Source of the DNA: JBFLVQ01 sp040758525
GTDB taxonomy: Bacteria; Acidobacteriota; Blastocatellia; Chloracidobacteriales; JADJPF01
Reading direction: 5' to 3'
NCBI GenBank assembly: GCA_040758525.1
Contig: JBFLVQ010000435.1
Span: 1 to 8,256 of the forward strand
DNA length: 8,256 bases
The notes under the pieces were generated by a model. It ran no database searches, was not told where the DNA came from, and was given only the letters and a program-made list of their open reading frames with translations. This document shows, one piece after another, positions 1 through 7,560 of the stretch (positions are counted from its first letter, which is position 1; each line of letters starts with the position of its first letter). Position numbers and translations under genes: made by a program.

Positions 1-1532
1 TTGAAATGGAGGCAATTGATTCTCTTGAGCGTAACCCCAAAACTCCATTTTACAAACTTGAAACCCTCAATGGTAAGCTTTCCATGCGCTATGCAGTGGC
101 AGATTTAATGCGCCCATCGTGTGTTGAATGTCACAACACACATCCAGAATCGCCTAAACGGGATTGGAGAGAAGGTGACCTTCGCGGGGTTGTGGAAGTG
201 ATAGTTCCTGTAGAAGAACCTTCTGCGGGATTGAAAGCGGATACCATAACTTTAGCTACTGTCATCAGCATAGGGCTGGGTCTCTTAGCACTCATCATCT
301 TTATAGTGTTTCGTCGTTGGGTTATGAGACCGATTCGCTCCATAGTAAGTACAGCAAATCAAATTGATAGTGGAAATCTTCAGGCACGCGCTGCGGTCTA
401 CAGCAAAGACGATCTAGGCTCAATGGCTTTAACCTTCAATACTATGCTTGACAAGACCGAAAATCTTATACACACCAGCGAACGAGAGCGTGATGACCTA
501 CAATCCTCAATTTTGAAACTGCTCAACGAAATATCTGGTGTGGCTCAAGGCGATCTTACTGCAGAAGCAGAAGTAACTGCAGATGCGACCGGCGCGATTG
601 CTGATTCGTTCAATCTAATGATTGAACAGTTGCGCCGTATCATCAGCAATGTACAAGATGTGACTGTACGTGTAAGCGCAGCGGCTAATGAGGTTCAGAT
701 TACTGCTGAACATCTGGCCAAAGGAAGTGAATCTCAGACTATACAGATTGTCGATACCTCTGCAGCCATTGAAGAGATGGCCGCCTCCATTCATCAAGTT
801 TCTGAGAATGCGGTTCTCTCCGCGACAGTTTCAGAGCAGGCGCGCGCAAATGCCAAGCAAGGAACAGATGTGGTACAAAAGACGATTTACGGTATGAACA
901 GTATTCGTCAACAAGTGCAGGAGACCTCGAAGAGAATCAAACGACTGGGTGAGAGTTCACAAGAGATCGGCGAGATTGTGCAATTAATCAGTGATATCGC
1001 GGACCGTACTAGCATCTTAGCCCTCAATGCATCTATTCAAGCAGCAATGGCTGGAGAGGCGGGACGTGGATTTGCCATTGTTGCCGCAGAGGTCGAACGA
1101 CTAGCGGCTAGATCGGCAGAAGCGACGAAGAGAATAAATACCCTGATCAAGTCTATACAGAGTGAAACCAATGAAGCTGTCTCTGCTATGGAAGTGACTA
1201 CTCGTGAAGTGGTGGTCGGCTCAGACCTAGCTAATGAAGCTGGTAAAGCTTTGACCGAGATTGAGACTGTCTCTAATCGTCTGGCCGAATTGGTGCAATC
1301 GATCTCTATGGCTTCCAAACAGCAGGCGCGCGGCTCTGAATCGGTTGCTAAATCAATGAACACGATCTCTGATATTACCCAACAGACAGCCGCAGGTACA
1401 AAACAGGCAGCCGTATCAATCCGTAGCCTGGCGGTTCTGGCAGATGATCTACGCTCTTCAGTAAGTACATTCAGATTGCCATCCAATGGCAATGGACATG
1501 GCAATGGTAATGGACATGGCATTAGAAAGTAA
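1..1532 (+). CDS. Methyl-accepting chemotaxis receptor with haem-c (Tll0287-like) sensor end, 5'-truncated
   Basis: Membrane chemoreceptor that signals to CheA through CheW. The reading frame is open to the left edge (codon GAA at 3-5), so the Met at 6 is probably internal and the N-terminus lies outside the window. Counting from that Met: residues 1-70 match the C-terminal end of a Tll0287-like/DUF3365 sensor domain, with a CVECH (CxxCH) motif at 39-43 that in this family binds haem c outside the membrane. One transmembrane helix spans about 81-102, HAMP about 103-155, and a second HAMP-like segment about 170-216. The MCP signalling domain spans about 217-480, with its hairpin tip near 331-370 (LALNASIQAAMAGEAGRGF). 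Gln345 and Met348 replace the Glu and Arg of enteric receptors, as in PilJ-type receptors. The protein ends in two NGNGHG repeats (494-505) and has no NWETF-type CheR tether. The stop is six bases before the cheR ATG, so the two are probably co-translated. The family call is firm; the ligand is unknown. Confidence 0.95.
   Translation, partial: EMEAIDSLERNPKTPFYKLETLNGKLSMRYAVADLMRPSCVECHNTHPESPKRDWREGDLRGVVEVIVPVEEPSAGLKADTITLATVISIGLGLLALIIFIVFRRWVMRPIRSIVSTANQIDSGNLQARAAVYSKDDLGSMALTFNTMLDKTENLIHTSERERDDLQSSILKLLNEISGVAQGDLTAEAEVTADATGAIADSFNLMIEQLRRIISNVQDVTVRVSAAANEVQITAEHLAKGSESQTIQIVDTSAAIEEMAASIHQVSENAVLSATVSEQARANAKQGTDVVQKTIYGMNSIRQQVQETSKRIKRLGESSQEIGEIVQLISDIADRTSILALNASIQAAMAGEAGRGFAIVAAEVERLAARSAEATKRINTLIKSIQSETNEAVSAMEVTTREVVVGSDLANEAGKALTEIETVSNRLAELVQSISMASKQQARGSESVAKSMNTISDITQQTAAGTKQAAVSIRSLAVLADDLRSSVSTFRLPSNGNGHGNGNGHGIRK
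1485..1520 (+). repeat. Tandem 18-bp repeat, two copies, coding for NGNGHG x2
   Basis: Two head-to-tail 18-base units (1485-1502 and 1503-1520) differ at one position (C versus T in the sixth base). Each encodes Asn-Gly-Asn-Gly-His-Gly in frame at the very C-terminus of the receptor. Units of 18 bases keep the frame, so copy number could vary by slippage without disrupting the gene. The encoded tail is flexible and histidine-containing; its role is unknown. Confidence 0.85.
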
Positions 1533-1538
1533 CCATTG

Positions 1539-2399
1539 ATGTTGAACGTTATTAGCAAGAGACCTGAGATGTCAGCCAGTGAGCACCAGGTCTGGCGAGA
1601 ATTTGTTGAACGGCGCTGCGGTATAGATTTTGGAGAGACTCGTATCGACTATCTATGCATGAGATTGTGGGAGCGAATGCGACTACGTGAGATGACCAAC
1701 TACAATTACTACTACCATTATGTCGCTTTCAACCCCCAAGGAGAGCAGGAATGGAATGAGTTAGTAGAGCTGTTGGTGACTAAAGAGACCAGTTTCTTTC
1801 GGCATCAGCCTTCTTTTAAGGCGCTTCAGGACTATGTATTGCCGCAGTTGATAAGCTTACGTCAAAGCCAGGGAGTTAATTCACTCAATATCTGGAGCGC
1901 CTGTTGTGCTACTGGAGAAGAACCCTACTCATTGGCAATGGTACTGTTGAAATCAATTGAACCAGATCTTATCCAGCTTAAGGTCTTGGGCAGCGATATC
2001 AGCAAGACAGCCTTAGAATATGCACGTATAGGACGCTACAAGCCTACGGCGATAAGGTCTATGCCAATTGATTATCAGAAAAATTATCTCTTTGAGGTGG
2101 AAGATAGACAGGGCAGCTATTACCAGGTGCACGATAACGTAAAAGCGATTACTCAATTCAGCCAATTCAACTTTAAGCAACTAGATGAGTGTTGGATCAA
2201 GGATCAGGATGTGATCTTCTGCCAGAATGTTCTTATCTATTTCCGACCTGAGTATAGGATCGCAGCGGTTGAGCAACTCTGTCAAAGATTGAAGCCGGGT
2301 GGTTTTCTCTTTCTTGGTCCAGGCGAGATTGTTGGTCTTAAGTTGCCTGGTATTGAGGCTTCCCATTTGGAGAATTCATCGGTTTATCAGCGAATATAA
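1539..2399 (+). CDS. cheR: Chemotaxis protein methyltransferase CheR
   Basis: Transfers methyl groups from S-adenosylmethionine to glutamates of the receptor signalling helices in the cytoplasm, opposing CheB. With the ATG at 1539 it has 286 residues, normal for a CheR without extra domains. It shows an N-terminal helical domain (about 12-80), an ETSFFR motif (83-88), the SAM-binding stretch LNIWSACCATGEEPYSLAM (116-134), GSDIS (151-155) and the second family signature NVLIYF (230-235). There is no TPR extension and no catalytic motif is missing. The start is uncertain. TTG at 1536 and ATG at 1539 are adjacent, while ATG at 1569 has a somewhat better purine-rich stretch before it (AAGAGA, about 1557-1562) and still leaves the whole domain. 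I chose 1539 because it lies almost directly after the receptor stop, which suggests translational coupling. It sits in the operon between the receptor and cheA. Confidence 0.96.
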   Translation: MLNVISKRPEMSASEHQVWREFVERRCGIDFGETRIDYLCMRLWERMRLREMTNYNYYYHYVAFNPQGEQEWNELVELLVTKETSFFRHQPSFKALQDYVLPQLISLRQSQGVNSLNIWSACCATGEEPYSLAMVLLKSIEPDLIQLKVLGSDISKTALEYARIGRYKPTAIRSMPIDYQKNYLFEVEDRQGSYYQVHDNVKAITQFSQFNFKQLDECWIKDQDVIFCQNVLIYFRPEYRIAAVEQLCQRLKPGGFLFLGPGEIVGLKLPGIEASHLENSSVYQRI

Positions 2400-2429
2400 G
2401 CCCATGCTTAAACTGGGAGAAGCGAATCT

Positions 2430-5366
2430 ATGGTAAGAAAAGTGGATCAGGAAGTGCTTCTAGGCTTTGTTGAAGAGGCGAGAAGCTATCTGCCGAAGGT
2501 TCTCGAATGTATAGAGATCTTGAAGAAAGACGCTACTGATCTTAGTGCCTTGGAGGAGGCGCATCGCCTCTTCCATAGCATCAAAGGAGCATCTTCAATG
2601 GTCGGCTTGTCAGCACTCAGCCATGTTGCCTACTGTGTCGAAGAGACCTTAGAAGAGATTGGCGCCGAGCAGTTAGAATTTAATGATACAACGGTAGAAT
2701 TGCTGGTCACAACGATAGCTCAAATTGAGACCTACCTTGATGGTGTGGTCTCAGGAACTTTAGATGAACACTTTATTCTTGCCGATGTAACAGAGAGATT
2801 TCATCGTTTAAGAGGACTGCCAGAATTAGCTAACAAAACCCCGATTACCAAACCACCAATAGATATTAGCGAACCACCTACACTAAGAGAGGAGAAAGTA
2901 TTCAAGCCACAGACTAAGGAACTGGTCTCAGCAACACCAGAGAGTAAGGATGAGCCTATTGATATTGCCTCTTCAGAGCTAATGGAGGCTTTCTTACAAG
3001 AGGCAGAAGATCATCTTCAGAATATCTTCAGAGCACTGCGCTCATTGGCACAGAATCCCCAGCAGAAAGATCTGATTCAAGAGGTTCGTCGTAGCGCACA
3101 TACCTTAAAAGGGGCATCTGGAATGGTGGGCCTACGCTCGATCAGCCAGCTCTCTCATAGAATGGAGGATGTACTTGATGGGCTTTATGAAGGGAGCATA
3201 ACTCTCTCACCTGAGATAATCAGTCTATTCTTTGACACCTGCGATATTCTAGAAGATCTCGTCCATAACAGCGGTGACGATATAGAAGATAGAATCGAGG
3301 AAGCTTACCATAGCTACAGTACATTATTGGATCAGCTAACACCGACTGAAGTGGCGCCATCAAGTCTCACTAAATCTACTGCCAAACTTGAGCCATTAGG
3401 CGCAGCCGGCACAATCGATCTAACAACATTTCCTCGCGCGGTTGAGAAGCAGGAGGAAGTAACCAGCGCCGAGAAAGCCGAGCCAACGCTACAACAGACT
3501 TCCAATATAGTTCGAGTGCCAATAGAACGACTAGACGAATTGGTAAGACTGGTGAGTGAATTGGTTGTTAATCGCTCTATGTTTGAACAGTATTTTAGAG
3601 GGCTTATCCGCGAAGTTGATGAATTGAAGTTAAGTGTAGGGCGATTGCAACGTATCGCAGGCAAACTAGAGGCTGAGTATGAAGTGGCTGCACTTGGTAA
3701 AGGAATGGCAGCGCTCTACAGTATGGCAGCAACAGGAAACGCTCTGGCAAGATCGCTCTCAAAACCGTCCTTGGGTGGTGGACATGGATTTGATGAACTG
3801 GAGTTCGATCGCTACACCGAATTCCATCTACTGACACGAGAATTGACTGAGACAACCAGCGATATCAGTGCGCTAGGCAGTGAACTGAGCAATACCATTG
3901 GAGACTTTGATAGTTACCTTACAGGACAAGGACAGTTGACCAGCGAAGTTCAAGATAAACTGATGCGCCTGCGAATGGTACCATTGGCGACACTAGCATC
4001 AAAGTTACATCGCACCGTAAGAGTCACGGCTTCACAACAGGGGAAACAGGTCAACCTTACCATTGAGGGTGAACGAGTAGAACTTGATAAGACAGTACTG
4101 GAAGAGTTGGCCGATCCATTACTGCATATACTTCGCAATGCTGTAGATCATGGTATTGAACCGCCTGCACTACGTCAGGCGATGGGAAAACCGAAAGTAG
4201 GTGAGATACGGTTGCATGCACATTACGCTACTACTCAGGTAGTAATTCAGGTAAGCGATGATGGAGCAGGGCTTGAACCAGAACTGATTCGCACTGCGGC
4301 ACTAAGAGGTGGTTATATTACAGAAGCCGAGGCTGAGACCTTGACTGATGAAGACCTATACTCATTTATCTTCCTACCAGGCTTTAGCACAGCAACCGAG
4401 ATAAGTGAGATCTCTGGTCGCGGTGTCGGTCTAGATATTGTCAAAGCGACCGTAAGCAAGATGAAAGGTACGATCACAGCCAACTCTACTCCTGGTGTAG
4501 GAGTAATCTTTACTATACGTCTACCACTCACGTTGGCAATCACACGAGTTATTCTGGTCAAGGCTAACAATGAGATCTTTGCCCTTCCATTAGCAGCCGT
4601 CACACGTATCTTACGTGTTGAGCGTGATGAGATCGAGTTGATCGGTCAGAAATCTGTTGTACGTGTAGAAGGGGTGGTCTATCCAACCATTCGATTAGCA
4701 GAGGCACTAAATTTAAAACAGCCTGCCGACGATTCTGTACGTAGACTACCGGTGCTGATTCTTAACCTGGCAGAGCGTCAGGTAGCGCTTATTGTAGATC
4801 ATCTTGTAGAGGCGCGCGAGGTAGTTGTCAAATCTATGGGCAATCTCTTGCAACGTGCTTATGGTGTAGCAGGAGCAACCCTGATGGGTGATGGAAGTGT
4901 TGTACTGATCTTGAATCCTAATGAACTGATACAAGAGGACAGGCCTAGAGAGTCGTCGGCTAAAGTACTCCTGAAAGCCGTAAGAGAACAAGCACGTCGA
5001 GTGCTGAATGTTCTAATAGTAGATGATTCTGTCAGTGTGCGTAGGGTTCTCTCTAATCTGGCTAGAAGGGCAGGCTGGAATCCTATAGAAGCCAAAGATG
5101 GTGTTGAGGCACTTGAGACAATTCAAAGTTCGGCAAAGAATCCCGATATTATTCTGCTCGATATTGAGATGCCACGAATGGATGGTTATGAACTGACAGC
5201 AACCTTACGAGCAAATAATGCCTACAAGAATATTCCTATTGTTATGCTGACATCGCGTGCTGGTGAAAAACATAAGCAGAAGGCTCTAGATCTGGGAGCA
5301 ACAGAATATCTAGTTAAACCATATCAGGAAGAGGTTCTGCTCAATGTAGTGCGACGTTTAACCTAG
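2430..5366 (+). CDS. cheA: Hybrid chemotaxis histidine kinase CheA with two HPt domains and a C-terminal receiver (ChpA/PilL-like)
   Basis: Cytoplasmic kinase that phosphorylates its own HPt histidines and passes phosphate to receivers. Domains in its 978 residues: HPt1 about 5-125 with phospho-site His49 (FHSIKGAS), HPt2 about 180-300 with His224 (AHTLKGAS), dimerisation domain about 358-525, and HATPase about 530-700. The ATPase has the N-box HILRNAVDHGIE (566-577), DDGAG (610-614) and GRGVGLDIV (663-671). A CheW-like domain follows at about 703-835. The receiver at about 858-978 has acidic pair Asp865/Asp866, phospho-acceptor Asp911, Thr941 and Lys963. All catalytic residues are present. 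No P2 CheY-binding domain is visible; linkers at 130-178 and 302-357 are low complexity. The dimerisation domain carries a long helical insertion (about 395-500), as in ChpA-type kinases. The ATG is preceded by a good ribosome site, GGGAGAAG (2415-2422), 30 bases after cheR. The family call is firm; the Tfp/ACF-class assignment is inference. Confidence 0.97.
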   Translation: MVRKVDQEVLLGFVEEARSYLPKVLECIEILKKDATDLSALEEAHRLFHSIKGASSMVGLSALSHVAYCVEETLEEIGAEQLEFNDTTVELLVTTIAQIETYLDGVVSGTLDEHFILADVTERFHRLRGLPELANKTPITKPPIDISEPPTLREEKVFKPQTKELVSATPESKDEPIDIASSELMEAFLQEAEDHLQNIFRALRSLAQNPQQKDLIQEVRRSAHTLKGASGMVGLRSISQLSHRMEDVLDGLYEGSITLSPEIISLFFDTCDILEDLVHNSGDDIEDRIEEAYHSYSTLLDQLTPTEVAPSSLTKSTAKLEPLGAAGTIDLTTFPRAVEKQEEVTSAEKAEPTLQQTSNIVRVPIERLDELVRLVSELVVNRSMFEQYFRGLIREVDELKLSVGRLQRIAGKLEAEYEVAALGKGMAALYSMAATGNALARSLSKPSLGGGHGFDELEFDRYTEFHLLTRELTETTSDISALGSELSNTIGDFDSYLTGQGQLTSEVQDKLMRLRMVPLATLASKLHRTVRVTASQQGKQVNLTIEGERVELDKTVLEELADPLLHILRNAVDHGIEPPALRQAMGKPKVGEIRLHAHYATTQVVIQVSDDGAGLEPELIRTAALRGGYITEAEAETLTDEDLYSFIFLPGFSTATEISEISGRGVGLDIVKATVSKMKGTITANSTPGVGVIFTIRLPLTLAITRVILVKANNEIFALPLAAVTRILRVERDEIELIGQKSVVRVEGVVYPTIRLAEALNLKQPADDSVRRLPVLILNLAERQVALIVDHLVEAREVVVKSMGNLLQRAYGVAGATLMGDGSVVLILNPNELIQEDRPRESSAKVLLKAVREQARRVLNVLIVDDSVSVRRVLSNLARRAGWNPIEAKDGVEALETIQSSAKNPDIILLDIEMPRMDGYELTATLRANNAYKNIPIVMLTSRAGEKHKQKALDLGATEYLVKPYQEEVLLNVVRRLT

Positions 5367-5414
5367 CAGAGTCTCAGCAACAAGAAATTTTCTATATGAT
5401 CTGGGTGGCAAGAG

Positions 5415-6509
5415 TTGAGCAATACAAACAGGACAATTCGTGTAGTGGTAGCGGATGACTCCGAATTTGTTTGCCGACTGTTGGTATCTCACTTGCAATC
5501 CGATCCAGATATTCAAGTTGTCGGCACCGCACCAAATGGTTTGAGAGCTGTGCAGATAATTAAAGAGCTACGCCCAGATGCGGTAACTATGGATCTAGAG
5601 ATGCCATTGATGAATGGGCTAGAGGCATTGGAACAGATCATGCACGAATCTCCTACTCCAGTTATTGTTATCAGCGGTGTTAGCAGGCGAGCGGCGTCAG
5701 TCACATTACAGGCACTGGAAGCAGGGGCGATCGATTTTATTCTTAAGTATACCCCTGGAGTTGATACAAATCCGGAGCTGCTAAGGCGAGAGATCATTTC
5801 CAAGGTTCGTTCTGCTTCTCAAATTCGTGTAGTTCGCTCTTTGCGTGTACAAAAACCGGAGCTACAACCATTCCCTATCGCTTCAGCCTCTGCTATAGGC
5901 TTAAGCGAAGCTACCGCCACGGCTAGAGAGGCAGTGCCTTTTCTACCGGGCGGAGTAGTAGTAATAGGCGCTTCTACCGGTGGACCAGTGGCGCTGCGTG
6001 ATCTGCTAGGCAATCTCCCTGGTGACTTTTCTGCTGCTGTCTTAGTTGTACAGCATATGCCAGCAACCTTTACCAAAGTTCTCGCAGCAAACTTAAATCG
6101 TGCTGTTCCAATGAAGGTAAAGGAGGCGGAAAGCATAGATCGATTAGAGCCTGGTCTGGTACTGGTTGCTCCGGGTGGATATCATCTGTTGATCGGTACA
6201 GACTCTCGTATACGACTGACAGAGGGTCCGGAAGTTGAAGGTCATAGGCCATCGATCGATGTAACCATGCAGTCTGTGACACAGCTCTATGGAGCTCGTA
6301 CAAAAGGGATACTGCTTACTGGAATGGGCAAAGATGGTTGTATGGGATTAGTTTCAATTCGTGCTAAAGGTGGAAAGACTTTTGTGCAGGATGCCGAAAG
6401 TTGTGTTGTAAATGGTATGCCACAAAGTGCGATAGAAATGGGAGTCGTCGATTATGTCGCACCTCCACAGGAGATCGCGAAACTGTTAATGGCAACAATT
6501 GGTCGATAG
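5415..6509 (+). CDS. cheB: Chemotaxis response regulator protein-glutamate methylesterase CheB
   Basis: Removes methyl groups from (and may deamidate) receptor glutamates when its receiver is phosphorylated by CheA. It has 364 residues, close to the usual size. The receiver (about 7-125) has Asp14/Asp15, phospho-acceptor Asp60 (TMDLEMP), Ser88 and Lys111. Lys111 is followed by Tyr (LKYTPG) where most receivers have Pro. A linker of about 50 residues leads to the methylesterase domain (about 178-362) with the catalytic triad Ser187 (GASTGG), His214 (VQHMP) and Asp307 (GMGKDG). The start must be TTG at 5415: the frame has a stop at 5397-5399, no ATG or GTG lies between, and the next in-frame GTG falls inside the first receiver strand. 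The ribosome site is weak (GGGTGG, 5403-5408). A rare start plus a weak site suggests low expression relative to CheA. It follows cheA after 48 bases and precedes cheW by 6. Confidence 0.96.
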   Translation: MSNTNRTIRVVVADDSEFVCRLLVSHLQSDPDIQVVGTAPNGLRAVQIIKELRPDAVTMDLEMPLMNGLEALEQIMHESPTPVIVISGVSRRAASVTLQALEAGAIDFILKYTPGVDTNPELLRREIISKVRSASQIRVVRSLRVQKPELQPFPIASASAIGLSEATATAREAVPFLPGGVVVIGASTGGPVALRDLLGNLPGDFSAAVLVVQHMPATFTKVLAANLNRAVPMKVKEAESIDRLEPGLVLVAPGGYHLLIGTDSRIRLTEGPEVEGHRPSIDVTMQSVTQLYGARTKGILLTGMGKDGCMGLVSIRAKGGKTFVQDAESCVVNGMPQSAIEMGVVDYVAPPQEIAKLLMATIGR

Positions 6510-6515
6510 AAAATT

Positions 6516-7502
6516 ATGTCCAAAGAATTTCAGTCAACCTCTCAATTGCGGCTGCTTCACTGTGCAATTGGCACACACAGTTATGGTATAGATCTCGCTT
6601 ATATTCAAAGCATACAACGTGGCGAGCTTTTGCAATGGAATCGTGAAAAAGATGGTCCGATAGGCTGGTTAGCAACTCGTCAAAATAGAATCCCTGTCTT
6701 TAGTCTAGCCCTTCAGCTTAAAGGAGAGTTGCCATTGGGTAAGCCAACTGGCTTGATTCTAGTGCTCAATTCAAAACCTAGACAATGGGCCTTAATGGTT
6801 GAGCAGCTATTAGGAATTGTTGAAGTAGAAAAGATCCATAAACTACCAGCAGTGGCGAATAATAGCGGGCTAAATTTTTTCAAAGGGGTGGTAATTTCTG
6901 GCGAGCGGATGCTGCTCTATTTAGATCCAGATCATCTGCATCCAGAGGCAATGGCAAACTCCTATAGACAAGCACAAAAGATTGTCTCGCTACCAAGAAG
7001 ACCGAAAGCCGCTAATTCAAATGGAAATAGTGATAAAGCTGAAACCAAACATAACACTGGCAAGGGACGAATAATGCTCTTTGACATTGATACAAGCAAT
7101 GCACAATCGGTGCTCTTTGGCCTTAGTGTTACTCAAGTTTGCGAAATCCTCAGTCCGCTTCCCTTAATTTCTGTTCCTGGCTCGCCTGATTATATTTTGG
7201 GTCTGGTCAATTGGCGGGATCGGCCTGTGCCGATTATCGACCTAAATGCTCGTTTGGGATTAGAGAGATCTTCTTTGTTAGCAAATGATCGATTTTTGAT
7301 TGCACGATCATCAACTAATAATGAGTGGGTAGGGTTTGCTATTCAATCAAACATTAAGATGCAGGACTTGCCAATCGCTTATAGATCTTGCACTCGTAAT
7401 ATTGCGCTAGATCATTCTCTTATTAGAGGTCTGTTTGAACTACAGGACCGGCTACTAGTGATTCCTGATATAGATACCCTTTGCATGCCACTTAATGCCT
7501 AA
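6516..7502 (+). CDS. cheW: Tandem CheW-CheW coupling protein
   Basis: Scaffold protein that couples receptors to CheA. Its 328 residues are about twice a usual CheW, because two CheW domains are joined by a polar linker. The first domain (about 10-142) is divergent: it keeps the fold pattern (GIDLAYIQSI near 24-33, IPVFSL near 59-64) but not the usual GVINLRG loop. The second (about 184-325) is closer to consensus: VTQVCEIL (205-212), VPGSPDYILGLVNWRDRPV (220-238) and PIIDL (239-243). The linker (about 150-183) is rich in Lys, Asn and Ser. ATG at 6516 lies six bases after the cheB stop with no clear ribosome site, so translation is probably coupled to cheB. It is the last che gene in the window. 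The two domains could bridge two kinds of partner (receptor and kinase CheW-like domain) or provide two array contacts. That is inference. Confidence 0.92.
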   Translation: MSKEFQSTSQLRLLHCAIGTHSYGIDLAYIQSIQRGELLQWNREKDGPIGWLATRQNRIPVFSLALQLKGELPLGKPTGLILVLNSKPRQWALMVEQLLGIVEVEKIHKLPAVANNSGLNFFKGVVISGERMLLYLDPDHLHPEAMANSYRQAQKIVSLPRRPKAANSNGNSDKAETKHNTGKGRIMLFDIDTSNAQSVLFGLSVTQVCEILSPLPLISVPGSPDYILGLVNWRDRPVPIIDLNARLGLERSSLLANDRFLIARSSTNNEWVGFAIQSNIKMQDLPIAYRSCTRNIALDHSLIRGLFELQDRLLVIPDIDTLCMPLNA

Positions 7503-7504
7503 TG

Positions 7505-7560
7505 CTAATTCTGCTATAATGAGCGCACACGAAAGCAAATATCTCCTATAGCAGAAATAG
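7505..7560. repeat. Imperfect inverted repeat, 14-bp arms, 28-bp spacer, over the CHAT-gene promoter
   Basis: The left arm CTAATTCTGCTATA (7505-7518) is the reverse complement of the right arm TATAGCAGAAATAG (7547-7560) at 13 of 14 positions, with ten consecutive matches (7509-7518 with 7547-7556). The left arm overlaps the predicted -10 box, and the right arm ends at the base before the CHAT start codon. Arm centres are 42 bases apart, about four DNA turns, which would put two bound proteins on one DNA face. It may be an operator, a looped mRNA leader or the remnant of a mobile end. The structure is directly visible; the role is inference. Confidence 0.7.
7512..7520 (+). promoter_or_regulatory. 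Extended -10 promoter for the CHAT gene
   Basis: TGCTATAAT is an exact match to the extended -10 form TGnTATAAT. The sequence at the usual -35 distance (7492-7497, TTAATG) is weak, which extended -10 promoters tolerate. Transcription would start near 7526-7528, giving a leader of about 33-35 bases before the ATG at 7561. The site lies between the cheW stop and the CHAT start and within the left arm of the inverted repeat. Confidence 0.65.

Noticed and set aside
6..8. ATG at 6 as the true start of the receptor
   Set aside because: The frame is open upstream and the protein here begins in the middle of a sensor domain with no signal anchor.
1037..1558. 173-codon antisense open frame opposite the receptor and cheR start
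   Set aside because: It mirrors the strongly conserved MCP signalling domain on the other strand, has no ribosome site, and its protein (Ser/Ala/Cys-rich) resembles no family.
5001..5366. Receiver domain at the CheA end as a separate cheY gene
   Set aside because: The frame runs without a stop from 2430 to 5366, and the linker shows no internal ribosome site and ATG pair at the right place.
6401..6646. 81-codon + strand frame across the cheB-cheW junction
   Set aside because: It overlaps two well-supported genes in another frame and its translation has no recognisable domain.
7481..7486. TTGCAT as the -35 box of the CHAT promoter
   Set aside because: The spacer to TATAAT would be 28 bases, far from the usual 16-18, and only three of six positions match.
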